Below, piece by piece: positions 1 to 7,063 of a stretch of 21,844 bases of DNA (within the stretch, counting starts at the first letter, position 1; each line of letters begins with the position of its first letter). The position numbers and the translations under genes are program-made. The stretch is from CAG-217 sp963642245 (GTDB lineage Bacteria > Bacillota > Clostridia > Oscillospirales > Acutalibacteraceae), in the NCBI GenBank assembly GCA_963642245.1, contig CAVIFY010000034.1, positions 1 to 21,844 on the forward strand. Direction: 5' to 3'. A model generated the notes under the pieces. It searched no databases. It worked only from the letters and a program-made list of their open reading frames with translations, and was not told the origin of the DNA.

Positions 1-735
1 TTCTCAAACCGTGGCTCTGAATGGGTAGACCGTATGGTGCTTTTACTACCTTATGAATTCACACTATTCTCAAACCGCCTGTTGTTTTGCGCCAATAGCT
101 CGTCGCTTTTACTACCTTATGAATTCACACTATTCTCAAACAGATATTTACAAACATAAGCGCCCAGGTTACTTTTACTACCTTATGAATTCACACTATT
201 CTCAAACTCAACAGCGCGCTTTTCAACCTATTTTTGCCTTTTACTACCTTATGAATTCACACTATTCTCAAACTGTGAATAATGTCCAAAACGAAAAAGC
301 GGACTTTTACTACCTTATGAATTCACACTATTCTCAAACGATTTTATTGTTATTTTCCCACAGAAATGACTTTTACTACCTTATGAATTCACACTATTCT
401 CAAACAACAAGGCGTTGCGCACCGCCTTATTTAAGCTTTTACTACCTTATGAATTCACACTATTCTCAAACCTCCTGCTGCTGCTTTTTCCGTGCCGCCT
501 GCTTTTACTACCTTATGAATTCACACTATTCTCAAACACCCTATAATGAAAACGTGATTTCCGAAATCTTTTACTACCTTATGAATTCACACTATTCTCA
601 AACTGCTTCGCTTTGAGCGTCCGCCTGGATTTCCTTTTACTACCTTATGAATTCACACTATTCTCAAACTTAATTGTTTGTCGTGCCAATCAAATCACCC
701 TTTTACTACCTTATGAATTCACACTATTCTCAAAC
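1..735 (-). CRISPR. Type II-A CRISPR array, 11 full repeats plus one partial
   Basis: Eleven identical 36-bp repeats start at 40, 106, 172 and so on every 66 bp to 700-735, with the end of a twelfth at 1-9. All eleven spacers are exactly 30 bp. In the crRNA direction (minus strand) each repeat begins GTTTGAGAATAG and ends GTAGTAAAAG, a typical type II-A form, and contains an EcoRI-type GAATTC. The array lies directly downstream of csn2 in the same direction, and its repeat is complementary to the anti-repeat of the tracrRNA gene at 6758-6875. The leader-proximal repeat is 700-735; the leader-distal end is outside the window, so the total spacer number is unknown. No degenerate repeat is seen. 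Spacer targets cannot be told from here; I saw no match of a spacer to the rest of the window by eye. Confidence 0.98.
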
Positions 736-797
736 CTCAAATAAGCTACGCCCACTATATAGCGCAGGGCAAATCCACAAGATCTAGTACCATGGTA
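736..797 (-). promoter_or_regulatory. CRISPR leader with ATTTGAG leader-anchoring motif
   Basis: This stretch separates csn2 from the first repeat. Read on the minus strand its last seven bases, abutting the repeat, are ATTTGAG (736-742). That is the leader-end motif known to direct Cas1-Cas2 spacer insertion in Streptococcus-type II-A systems. A possible promoter for the array is TTGACA at 817-822 (inside the csn2 end) with TACCAT 17 bp further on; its -10 is poor. A second AT-rich patch, TATATA, lies closer to the array but lacks a good -35. The leader role is well supported by position and motif; the promoter is only a guess. Confidence 0.75.
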
Positions 798-800
798 CTA
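785..800. repeat. Perfect 16-bp palindrome overlapping the csn2 stop codon
   Basis: TAGTACCATGGTACTA is its own reverse complement. Its right end contains the csn2 stop codon (TAG on the minus strand, 798-800). It has no loop and no T-run, so it is not a normal intrinsic terminator. It could be a protein binding site in the leader or chance. Confidence 0.6.
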
Positions 801-1478
801 TGGCGAAACGGAATTGTCAAGGGTGCACAAATCCCGATCCAGCACATAGAGTTTGGCGCGCACATCTATGCACGCCGGTGCCTGGCACTCTAAGTCTAAA
901 ATCCGAATTTGATGCAAAGATAGAGTATGCAGCAGTTGGCTCACCTCCTCCGGCTCAAAGTATAAATACAAATTGGATATGGCAAAAATGCGCACCCGTA
1001 AATACCGGGAAGTTAAAATCAAAAATCGTGCCAGGCGCTCGGCTGCTGTACTTTCTTCTCGCCGCAGATGGAACTGCAAAAGCTTTACAACGGCAGCCGC
1101 TTCCAAATCATCCTGGTAGACCACATCATAATCAAACCGGGCGGTAAGCGCATCTCCTAACTGTAATAGGTCCCGGCGCACAAGCGCCAATGGCTCTGCC
1201 AGCTCGGTGTTAAGTGTCTGTTCCATAGCAGATGCCACATGGTTCATCAGCTTTTTGGTATCTGCATCCGGCTGCAACAGATCCGCAATATACAGCCCTT
1301 GCTTGGAAAAAGCAAAAGGCTTCCACTCCTGAGAAAAGGTCAACACTTCATCTGCGCGATCCTCTAAAAAGGCGTTGAGCACCCGGCGAAAAACCGTTTT
1401 ATTCTCCAGTGCCAGAACTACGGCCGTTTGATTTTCAAAAGCCAATGGCTCCTGAAAATATTCTAAAGCGATCCTCAT
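798..1478 (-). CDS. csn2: CRISPR adaptation protein Csn2
   Basis: A 226-residue protein of the usual Csn2 length, placed last in the cas9-cas1-cas2-csn2 order that defines subtype II-A. Csn2 proteins form tetrameric rings that slide on double-stranded DNA ends and are needed, with Cas1, Cas2 and Cas9, to take up new spacers; they have no nuclease activity of their own. Visible features include the N-terminal MRIALEYFQEPLAFEN segment that opens many Csn2 proteins and a charged helical middle part. The ATG overlaps the cas2 stop codon by four bases (ATGA), which implies translational coupling. Identity rests on length, position and the N-terminus; overall sequence is divergent. The stop codon lies inside a perfect palindrome next to the array leader. 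Confidence 0.9.
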   Translation of the reverse strand: MRIALEYFQEPLAFENQTAVVLALENKTVFRRVLNAFLEDRADEVLTFSQEWKPFAFSKQGLYIADLLQPDADTKKLMNHVASAMEQTLNTELAEPLALVRRDLLQLGDALTARFDYDVVYQDDLEAAAVVKLLQFHLRREESTAAERLARFLILTSRYLRVRIFAISNLYLYFEPEEVSQLLHTLSLHQIRILDLECQAPACIDVRAKLYVLDRDLCTLDNSVSP

Positions 1479-1795
1479 AAAATCAGCAACCTTTCATCCG
1501 TGGCCACCACATTGCTATCGTTGCAGCCTACCACCAACTCCATTTTGGCGTATTGTTTTTCCGTTACAGTCAAAATCTGCACCACGCCGGCCGGGGGCTT
1601 GCACTTCCGCACCCCGGCGCAAATACCAGCTGCGTTATTTTGGTTCAAAGCGATCTTGGAATACACCGACTGCTGCATCATCACAAAACCGCTCTTGACC
1701 AACTTCTTGCGAAAACGGGCATACTCTCGCCGGTCCTGGGCGGTCTTGACCGGCAAATCAAAAAACACAATTACACGCATAAATCTATAACTCAT
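1475..1795 (-). CDS. cas2: CRISPR-associated endoribonuclease-fold protein Cas2
   Basis: A 106-residue protein, normal for Cas2. It starts MSYRFMRVIVFFDLPV, with the first beta strand ending in the conserved aspartate (D13) of the ferredoxin-like fold. Cas2 dimers bridge two Cas1 dimers in the spacer integration complex; in that role the structure, not catalysis, matters. The start chosen overlaps the end of cas1 by 11 bases. The next in-frame ATG, at 1780 (MRVIVFFD), would lie just past the cas1 stop and is equally plausible; neither has a clear ribosome binding site, so translation is probably coupled to cas1. The stop overlaps the csn2 start by four bases. Confidence 0.95.
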   Translation of the reverse strand: MSYRFMRVIVFFDLPVKTAQDRREYARFRKKLVKSGFVMMQQSVYSKIALNQNNAAGICAGVRKCKPPAGVVQILTVTEKQYAKMELVVGCNDSNVVATDERLLIL

Positions 1796-2666
1796 ACACA
1801 GCTACCGGGAAATGAATTTCTGCCACATCCTGCGCAGCCAAGGCACGGAACACACTGGCTGCATACAGACGAATGGCATTGAGCACCGTTTGCACCCGGC
1901 CGTCCAACTGCACCTCTTGATTTAAGACGGATAAAACAGCTACCTTCTCCGCCTTTTCAAACTGCTTGGGTGCTAACTTATGTACACAGGCATCTACCAA
2001 TGGGCGGAAAGGCTCCATTAAATCACAGCTTAAATTATAAGTATTAAACATATTGTCATGGAATAAGCCCAGCTGGGTCAAATACCCGGCAGCCACCACC
2101 TCGCGGTTAAAGCAGGATAAAATCAAGCTATACCCATAATTTAATGCCGCATTGGTGGGGCAGTCGTCACTGCGGCTGAAATGGGGACCGAAAAGCGCAT
2201 TAAAATACACCTTGGCCGCATGACCCTCTCGATTGGTCCGGTCCCCAAACTCCAGCTCGTCCAAATACTGGCAGAGCTGATCTGCCCGCGGGGACCGGAC
2301 CGCCTGGAGCACCAACATTTGGTTCTTGATTTTTTCGCCCACAATGGCGGTCCAAACCAGCTGCTTAGCGTCCCGGGTCCAGCTAAGCTGATCCTTGAGT
2401 TTTTGGCTGCAATCATGGCAACCGTAATAGGCCGTCAATTCGCCGCAGGGACTGCGTTTCTCATCACAAAAAATCACCTTGATCTTATGCTGTAGCAGCT
2501 GGCTCATCAAAGCAGTGGTGATCGCGCAGGCGGTATTCTCGATCAGGAGCACCGAAATGTCACCAAGGTGCACCTTGGTGGTGCTCTCTGCATCCCGCAC
2601 CACCAGGTACTCCATACTGTATTCCAACTTGGCGGACTTGGTCACCATCACAACGCGCCAACTCAT
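1785..2666 (-). CDS. cas1: CRISPR-associated endonuclease/integrase Cas1 (type II)
   Basis: A 293-residue Cas1, the metal-dependent integrase that inserts new spacers at the leader end of the array together with Cas2. The catalytic triad is readable: Glu in REGHAAKVYF, His in LGLFHDN and the acidic residue in CDLMEPFRPLVD. The N-terminal beta domain and C-terminal helical domain are both complete. It starts 12 bases after the cas9 stop, behind an excellent ribosome binding site (AAGGAGGG, then six bases, then ATG). It is co-transcribed with cas9, cas2 and csn2 judging from spacing. Length and motifs match type II-A Cas1 proteins such as that of S. pyogenes (289 aa). Confidence 0.97.
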   Translation of the reverse strand: MSWRVVMVTKSAKLEYSMEYLVVRDAESTTKVHLGDISVLLIENTACAITTALMSQLLQHKIKVIFCDEKRSPCGELTAYYGCHDCSQKLKDQLSWTRDAKQLVWTAIVGEKIKNQMLVLQAVRSPRADQLCQYLDELEFGDRTNREGHAAKVYFNALFGPHFSRSDDCPTNAALNYGYSLILSCFNREVVAAGYLTQLGLFHDNMFNTYNLSCDLMEPFRPLVDACVHKLAPKQFEKAEKVAVLSVLNQEVQLDGRVQTVLNAIRLYAASVFRALAAQDVAEIHFPVAVYEL

Positions 2667-2678
2667 GGCAAACCCTCC

Positions 2679-5600
2679 TTACGGCAGCAGTTCCACCTGC
2701 TGCTCAAACAGACCGGTAATAGATTGGTGAATGAGTTTGACTGAATCAACGCTTTTGATATCAGAAATCTTACTATTTGTTGTAACAATACCAGCCTTGC
2801 CTGCCAAGCCAATCTTAGTTAAATCTCCAGACATCACATTGGCATGCAAAATTTTCAACATTTCAGACAATACAACACATTGATCTTCTGCTGGTAAAGC
2901 TATAAACCTTTCTGCTTTACCGCTAATTTTTTCGCCTATACTGCCAAAACGCAGACTTAAAATGGAATGATTCATTTTATCTACCAAAGCATTAAACAGC
3001 GCTATATTCTCCTCGGCAGAAATGCCATCATACTTATTCAACGGACGGTCCTTGTTCTGGCTCAAATACTTGGTAATGTTACGCACATATTTTTCATGCT
3101 CATAACTAAACACCAGTTGCATAGCCGGCTTATATACCAGTGTTGATCCTCCCCCGCTTTTACTGCTCAAATGCATCCGAAAGCCATCAAAAGACAAGCA
3201 GGCATTATACTTGATACACGGGATCAGCACTTTCGCCGGAACGCCTACATAACTGCTTACATACCCGTCCGGGTCTGTCAAATAAGCCTTTTCCGTTACC
3301 GCATCAATGGGCACCAACTGGCGCACCTCTTTGCCCTTTTTGTCCAAATAAGAAACCAGAGCAAAATATTTGGACATAGCCCTGTTATATGCGCCGTACT
3401 TAGCCATATCGCTCTTAGGTCCATCCTGCTTTAGCGGAATTTGGCCCTTGCCTTTCTTTACCGGCATCTGGTCAAACAACCCGCCGTGCTGGCAAAACGC
3501 ATACCGGGTATAGCGAATATTGTTCTTGGCCATCATTTGCTTTACGATCTCCAGGCTCTTGGCTTGTGTTTTCTGAAGTTCGCCGTCCGCTGCCACCCAA
3601 GCGCCGGGAATATCCCACTTAAACATGGCATTCATACTGTAGCTCCGGGGGCCGTTCTCCTGCAAGCCGCGAATAAAATTGCGCAAATTGTGGGTGCACC
3701 GCACATTGTACACATTGCCCACCACCACATTTAAGTACGCGTCCTTAGCGTGGTGGAAGTCGTTGACCTCACGGCACTTAAGCATGTCATAGGTATGGCG
3801 AAAATCGGAAGCCAGCGCAGCCTTTACATACACGATCTCCGTCTGCTCTTTGTCATACAGCTGCTCCATAATTTGGGCAACCGCCTTGGTGGACTGGCGG
3901 GTCTCTACCAGCTGACGGGAGATAAAGGCGCCCAGTTCTTCATCGGACAAAGGCGTGGTCCGGATCAGGCGTTGATATTTAACTTTGCTGATCAAGTTCT
4001 TAGACAAAAGCAGCTGCCAAAAGCCGTGCATTTTGGCCTGCGTTTCTCGATCCAGAGGGTACACATCCGTTTTCTTTGCATTGTCCACCTTCTTCACCAA
4101 CACCCGGTTGTTCAGGCTGTCGTCCTTTACCTTAGAGCGCGGGAAAATATGGTCAATATCATAAACATTGCCATTCAACAGACTGTTCAGGTCAATATGC
4201 TCGCCGGTGTACATACACCGACCCATTTGGGTATAGTATAGATACAGCTTATCGCTGCGCAGTCTGTCCTCCTCGGTCCCCTCCAGCTGGGCATACAGGT
4301 CTGCATATTCCTTTTTGCAGCTTTGGTACAGCTCCAACAGTTGGGCTTTTCTGGACTTTTTGCGCTCTTTCTTTTCTTCTCCTCGAGCCACCTCAATAAA
4401 GATCTTCTTTGGCGGGCACTTTTGGATTTTTTCGATCTCGCGAGCGATCAGCAGCGACTGGTAGATAGGCCGCTTCACCTTAGGCGAAACATACAGATCC
4501 TCCACCATTTGGCGCAGGGAGACATCCTTGTCAAACTGATTACACGCTGCCACCTGCTCCCCGAATGTGGGCACATAGTCCTCGCTATACAGCAGCTGCA
4601 TTAGGTTCAGGTTGGTATCCCACAACGCGGAGATGATATTGGTCACCTCGCCGGTGTTTTTGCAGGTGCACTCCACCCGGGTCAGGAATTCCCGAGACAG
4701 GCGGCTCCAGCCGGTGTACTTCAGGCGAGATAGTTTGCCCCGCTCTGTTTCTGTCAGTCGATGGCCAAACAGATCCCGCAGCCGCTTTTTCAGCAGCTTT
4801 TTGTCGTCGCCAAAGATGGTAATTAAGCGTACAACTTCTTCCTTCTCATCATAGGTCAAATCATAAGGCGCCAGATCCTGCCACGGTTTTAGGCTGGCCT
4901 TAAAGTTTTCATCAAAGCCGCCCATCACTTCATAGGCAATGCCCCGGGACTGCAAATAGTTTTTCAGTCCCTTGCCGGTGACTTTGCCACGCTTTTCAAA
5001 CAGATCCCGGTAGATCTCCTGCTTTAGCTGCACCTCAACACGCTGACCGTCCAGGGTCAAATTATTCAGTTCGTTAAGCACCATAAATTTGGTGTACAGC
5101 AGAGAATACTTGGGGATCACATCATACTGGGGCAAATAGGTACACTTGCTGGTCAAATTCTCAATAAATGCCTCTGCGCTGCGGTCCACATCCACCACTT
5201 GGTCAAAATTCCAGGGATAGATCTTACCCTCTTTCCGCACGATCCAGGCTTTCTTACTATGCTTGTTCAGCGGACCAACATAGTACGGAATGCGGTGTTC
5301 ACAAAGTGAAATGATTTTCTCCCGCACAGTCAGGCCGGTCTCATCCTTTTCTGCTAAGAACGGCAAATACGCCTGCGCCCGATCTAAAATACCCTCCAGT
5401 TCCTTTTTCTGTAACTGCATAGGGATCACGCCGTTGTCTTTAGATACTTGCTTGGGCATAAAAGTGCCGTTCTCAATGGCGGCGAACATATCCGCGTACG
5501 CCGGGTCCCCATTGTCGCCCAGCGTCTTTTTCAAATAGGAGCAAAAGTCCTCTTGATTACAAGCCTTTTCCAGCACACCGGTGTGGCCATTTTCCTTGAT

Positions 5601-6677
5601 ATGACCGGAGTACGCCACATAGTTGTCGTCTTTGCTGCTCAGCTTAAAAATCTTTTTGTACCGTTCTGGGCAGTAGGTCTTTACATACGCTTTCAGCCGC
5701 CGCAGATCCGCCTTGTGCTGCTCATAGGTGGCCACTTTGGCCTCACACAGGAACTGATGGCCGGCCAAGATCTCATCCAAAATAGCCCAATCATACAGGG
5801 CCTTGATCCGCACCACCAAATCGAACCGTTCTTCCAAAATGGACTGGTACTCCGGCTCGTTATCCTCATAGCTGCCGGTAAAGGCAATGCTGGGCTTTTC
5901 TGCCTCGACCAAAGTGTCGTCGTTAAACAGGTCCTTCAGCTTCACCGTAGCGCCGCAGGCCAGTGCCAGGCAGGCATACAACTGGGGAGCGCTCTTTTTT
6001 GTTACGCCAAACAGCTCTGCTGCCGCCGCAGTCTTTCTGGACTTGGATAAAGACTTGTCCTTGAGCACAGTGCCAAAGGCTTTTTCGTCCGTGCATTCTA
6101 CTGCACATTCATATTCTTCTTGCAAATAATCCCGAAACGCACCGTAAATCAAATCAAAGTTTTGCGCCTCTCCTAAGGAGTCAAACAAAAAATGGCCACG
6201 GTTTTTGATAATATGATGCACCGCCAAAAACACCAGGCGCACATCGTATGGGCCGTCCTCATGCAAAAGCGCATTGCGCAGATGATAAATGGTAGGAAAT
6301 TGGCGATGATAGTCCTTATCCGTATAATCCGGGTCTGCAAACACAGCAAAGGGCGTGTTGGTACTTTTATCCTCTGCATACAGATCGCTCTCCCGCAGCC
6401 GCTGGAAGAAAGCCGGGTCCTTGGCGCTCACCGGACCGTCAAACAGCATCTCCAGCAGATCCAGCCGCTCCCGACGCCGCTGGGTACGCCGCCGACTGAT
6501 GCGAAACAGCCGCCGCTCCTCCGCCGTATTGCTCTCATCAAACAGGCGCACGCCCCACATGGCATTGCCCTTAAACTTAGGAATACGGTAATCCATATCC
6601 GTTACAGCCCAGCCTACCGAGTCTGTACCCATATCCAGGCCCAAATAGTAATCCCCGCGTTTTGCTCCTTGTTCCAT
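2679..6677 (-). CDS. cas9: Type II-A CRISPR effector nuclease Cas9
   Basis: A 1332-residue RNA-guided DNA endonuclease, close in length to S. pyogenes Cas9 (1368). Every catalytic site is present: RuvC-I Asp15 in YYLGLDMGTDSVGWA, RuvC-II Glu762 in KKIFIEVARGEE, the HNH His843 in YDIDHIFPRSK, and RuvC-III His976/Asp979 in FHHAKDAYLNVVVG. The arginine-rich bridge helix is at about residues 56-76. The C-terminus (KLIHQSITGLFEQQVELLP) aligns without gaps to the end of S. pyogenes Cas9, which puts Asn1301 and Lys1303 where that enzyme has Arg1333 and Arg1335, so an NGG PAM is unlikely. The ATG is seven bases after GGAG. The last roughly 300 bases of the gene are far more AT-rich than the rest. The gene heads the cas operon and lies opposite the tracrRNA gene. 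Confidence 0.99.
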   Translation of the reverse strand: MEQGAKRGDYYLGLDMGTDSVGWAVTDMDYRIPKFKGNAMWGVRLFDESNTAEERRLFRISRRRTQRRRERLDLLEMLFDGPVSAKDPAFFQRLRESDLYAEDKSTNTPFAVFADPDYTDKDYHRQFPTIYHLRNALLHEDGPYDVRLVFLAVHHIIKNRGHFLFDSLGEAQNFDLIYGAFRDYLQEEYECAVECTDEKAFGTVLKDKSLSKSRKTAAAAELFGVTKKSAPQLYACLALACGATVKLKDLFNDDTLVEAEKPSIAFTGSYEDNEPEYQSILEERFDLVVRIKALYDWAILDEILAGHQFLCEAKVATYEQHKADLRRLKAYVKTYCPERYKKIFKLSSKDDNYVAYSGHIKENGHTGVLEKACNQEDFCSYLKKTLGDNGDPAYADMFAAIENGTFMPKQVSKDNGVIPMQLQKKELEGILDRAQAYLPFLAEKDETGLTVREKIISLCEHRIPYYVGPLNKHSKKAWIVRKEGKIYPWNFDQVVDVDRSAEAFIENLTSKCTYLPQYDVIPKYSLLYTKFMVLNELNNLTLDGQRVEVQLKQEIYRDLFEKRGKVTGKGLKNYLQSRGIAYEVMGGFDENFKASLKPWQDLAPYDLTYDEKEEVVRLITIFGDDKKLLKKRLRDLFGHRLTETERGKLSRLKYTGWSRLSREFLTRVECTCKNTGEVTNIISALWDTNLNLMQLLYSEDYVPTFGEQVAACNQFDKDVSLRQMVEDLYVSPKVKRPIYQSLLIAREIEKIQKCPPKKIFIEVARGEEKKERKKSRKAQLLELYQSCKKEYADLYAQLEGTEEDRLRSDKLYLYYTQMGRCMYTGEHIDLNSLLNGNVYDIDHIFPRSKVKDDSLNNRVLVKKVDNAKKTDVYPLDRETQAKMHGFWQLLLSKNLISKVKYQRLIRTTPLSDEELGAFISRQLVETRQSTKAVAQIMEQLYDKEQTEIVYVKAALASDFRHTYDMLKCREVNDFHHAKDAYLNVVVGNVYNVRCTHNLRNFIRGLQENGPRSYSMNAMFKWDIPGAWVAADGELQKTQAKSLEIVKQMMAKNNIRYTRYAFCQHGGLFDQMPVKKGKGQIPLKQDGPKSDMAKYGAYNRAMSKYFALVSYLDKKGKEVRQLVPIDAVTEKAYLTDPDGYVSSYVGVPAKVLIPCIKYNACLSFDGFRMHLSSKSGGGSTLVYKPAMQLVFSYEHEKYVRNITKYLSQNKDRPLNKYDGISAEENIALFNALVDKMNHSILSLRFGSIGEKISGKAERFIALPAEDQCVVLSEMLKILHANVMSGDLTKIGLAGKAGIVTTNSKISDIKSVDSVKLIHQSITGLFEQQVELLP

Positions 6678-6700
6678 AAACTCGCTCCTTTTCTTTTTTC

Positions 6701-6729
6701 ATTAAAATTTTCAGTTGACCTATTGACAA
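6701..6729 (-). promoter_or_regulatory. Predicted cas operon promoter
   Basis: On the minus strand TTGTCA (6724-6729) is followed after exactly 17 bp by TTTAAT (6701-6706), each one mismatch from consensus. Transcription would begin near 6694, giving a leader of under 20 bases that still contains the cas9 ribosome binding site. The -35 overlaps the -35 of the tracrRNA promoter on the other strand. Confidence 0.65.
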
Positions 6730-6751
6730 GTGGAACTTTTCGTGCTAATAT
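6723..6751 (+). promoter_or_regulatory. tracrRNA promoter
   Basis: A consensus -35 TTGACA (6723-6728), 17-bp spacer and TAATAT -10 (6746-6751, two mismatches from TATAAT) precede the anti-repeat. Predicted start is near 6758. This is one of the clearest promoters in the window and fits constitutive, strong expression of the RNA. Confidence 0.8.
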
Positions 6752-6757
6752 CAAGGT

Positions 6758-6875
6758 GTCTCAAGACCTTATGAGATTTACACTATGCGTTCAAATACCA
6801 ATTCATTCAACTCGTTGCCGTTGCGGCAACCTCACAGTGTGTGAGCAAGACCTGCATTGTTGCAGGTCTTTTTTA
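6758..6875 (+). ncRNA. tracrRNA of the type II-A system
   Basis: The anti-repeat at 6766-6796 pairs with the CRISPR repeat: ACCTTATGA (9 bp), ATT, a wobble, ACACTAT (7 bp), then an unpaired bulge, then TCAAAT (lower stem of about 6 bp). After a 17-base linker come hairpins at 6814-6830 (GTTGCC/GGCAAC), 6831-6845 (CTCAC/GTGAG) and 6847-6870 (AAGACCTGCA/TGCAGGTCTT). The last is followed by a T-run and is the terminator. RNase III is expected to cleave the repeat:anti-repeat duplex with Cas9 bound, as in other type II systems. The 5' end is inferred from the promoter. The gene is transcribed away from cas9, sharing its upstream region, towards the lepA terminator. Confidence 0.9.
6847..6875 (+). 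terminator. Intrinsic terminator of the tracrRNA
   Basis: Ten-base-pair perfect stem AAGACCTGCA/TGCAGGTCTT with a TTGT loop, followed by a run of T. It also forms the 3' hairpin of the mature RNA. Confidence 0.9.
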
Positions 6876-6945
6876 TTGCCTTCAACATTTGCATCATAAC
6901 ACAAACAAAGAAGAAAGTAAACCATTTTTGCATATTCTTGCTGAT

Positions 6946-7000
6946 TTTGTCAAGTTCCAGTCCGCATTTTTGGACAGGTTGCATAAAAGGACTTGACAAA
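6946..7000. repeat. Imperfect nested inverted repeat
   Basis: TTTGTCAAGT (6946-6955) is exactly mirrored by ACTTGACAAA (6991-7000), extended by CC/GG past a single bulged base. A second, inner pair, GTCC/GGAC, lies within about 6960-6975. It lies in the gene-free gap between the tracrRNA terminator and the lepA terminator. No ORF or T-run goes with it. It might be a mobile-element remnant or a small structured RNA; function unknown. Confidence 0.55.
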
Positions 7001-7002
7001 TG

Positions 7003-7050
7003 AAAAAATCCCACCCGATACAGGTACTGCCTGCCCGGGTGGGATTTTTT
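7003..7050. terminator. Bidirectional terminator after lepA
   Basis: A perfect 15-bp stem, AAAAAATCCCACCCG (7003-7017) with CGGGTGGGATTTTTT (7036-7050), has A/T runs on both sides, so it can stop lepA transcription on the minus strand and anything coming from the tracrRNA side on the plus strand. Confidence 0.92.
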
Positions 7051-7063
7051 ATGTTTTTTTGCT

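Noticed and set aside
53..616. 187-residue open frame repeating FYYLMNSHYSQT
   Set aside because: It is the CRISPR array read in the wrong direction; the 66-bp period is a multiple of three, so the frame stays open.
800..1147. Rightward ORF opposite csn2
   Set aside because: Shadow of csn2, with no ribosome site and no known domain.
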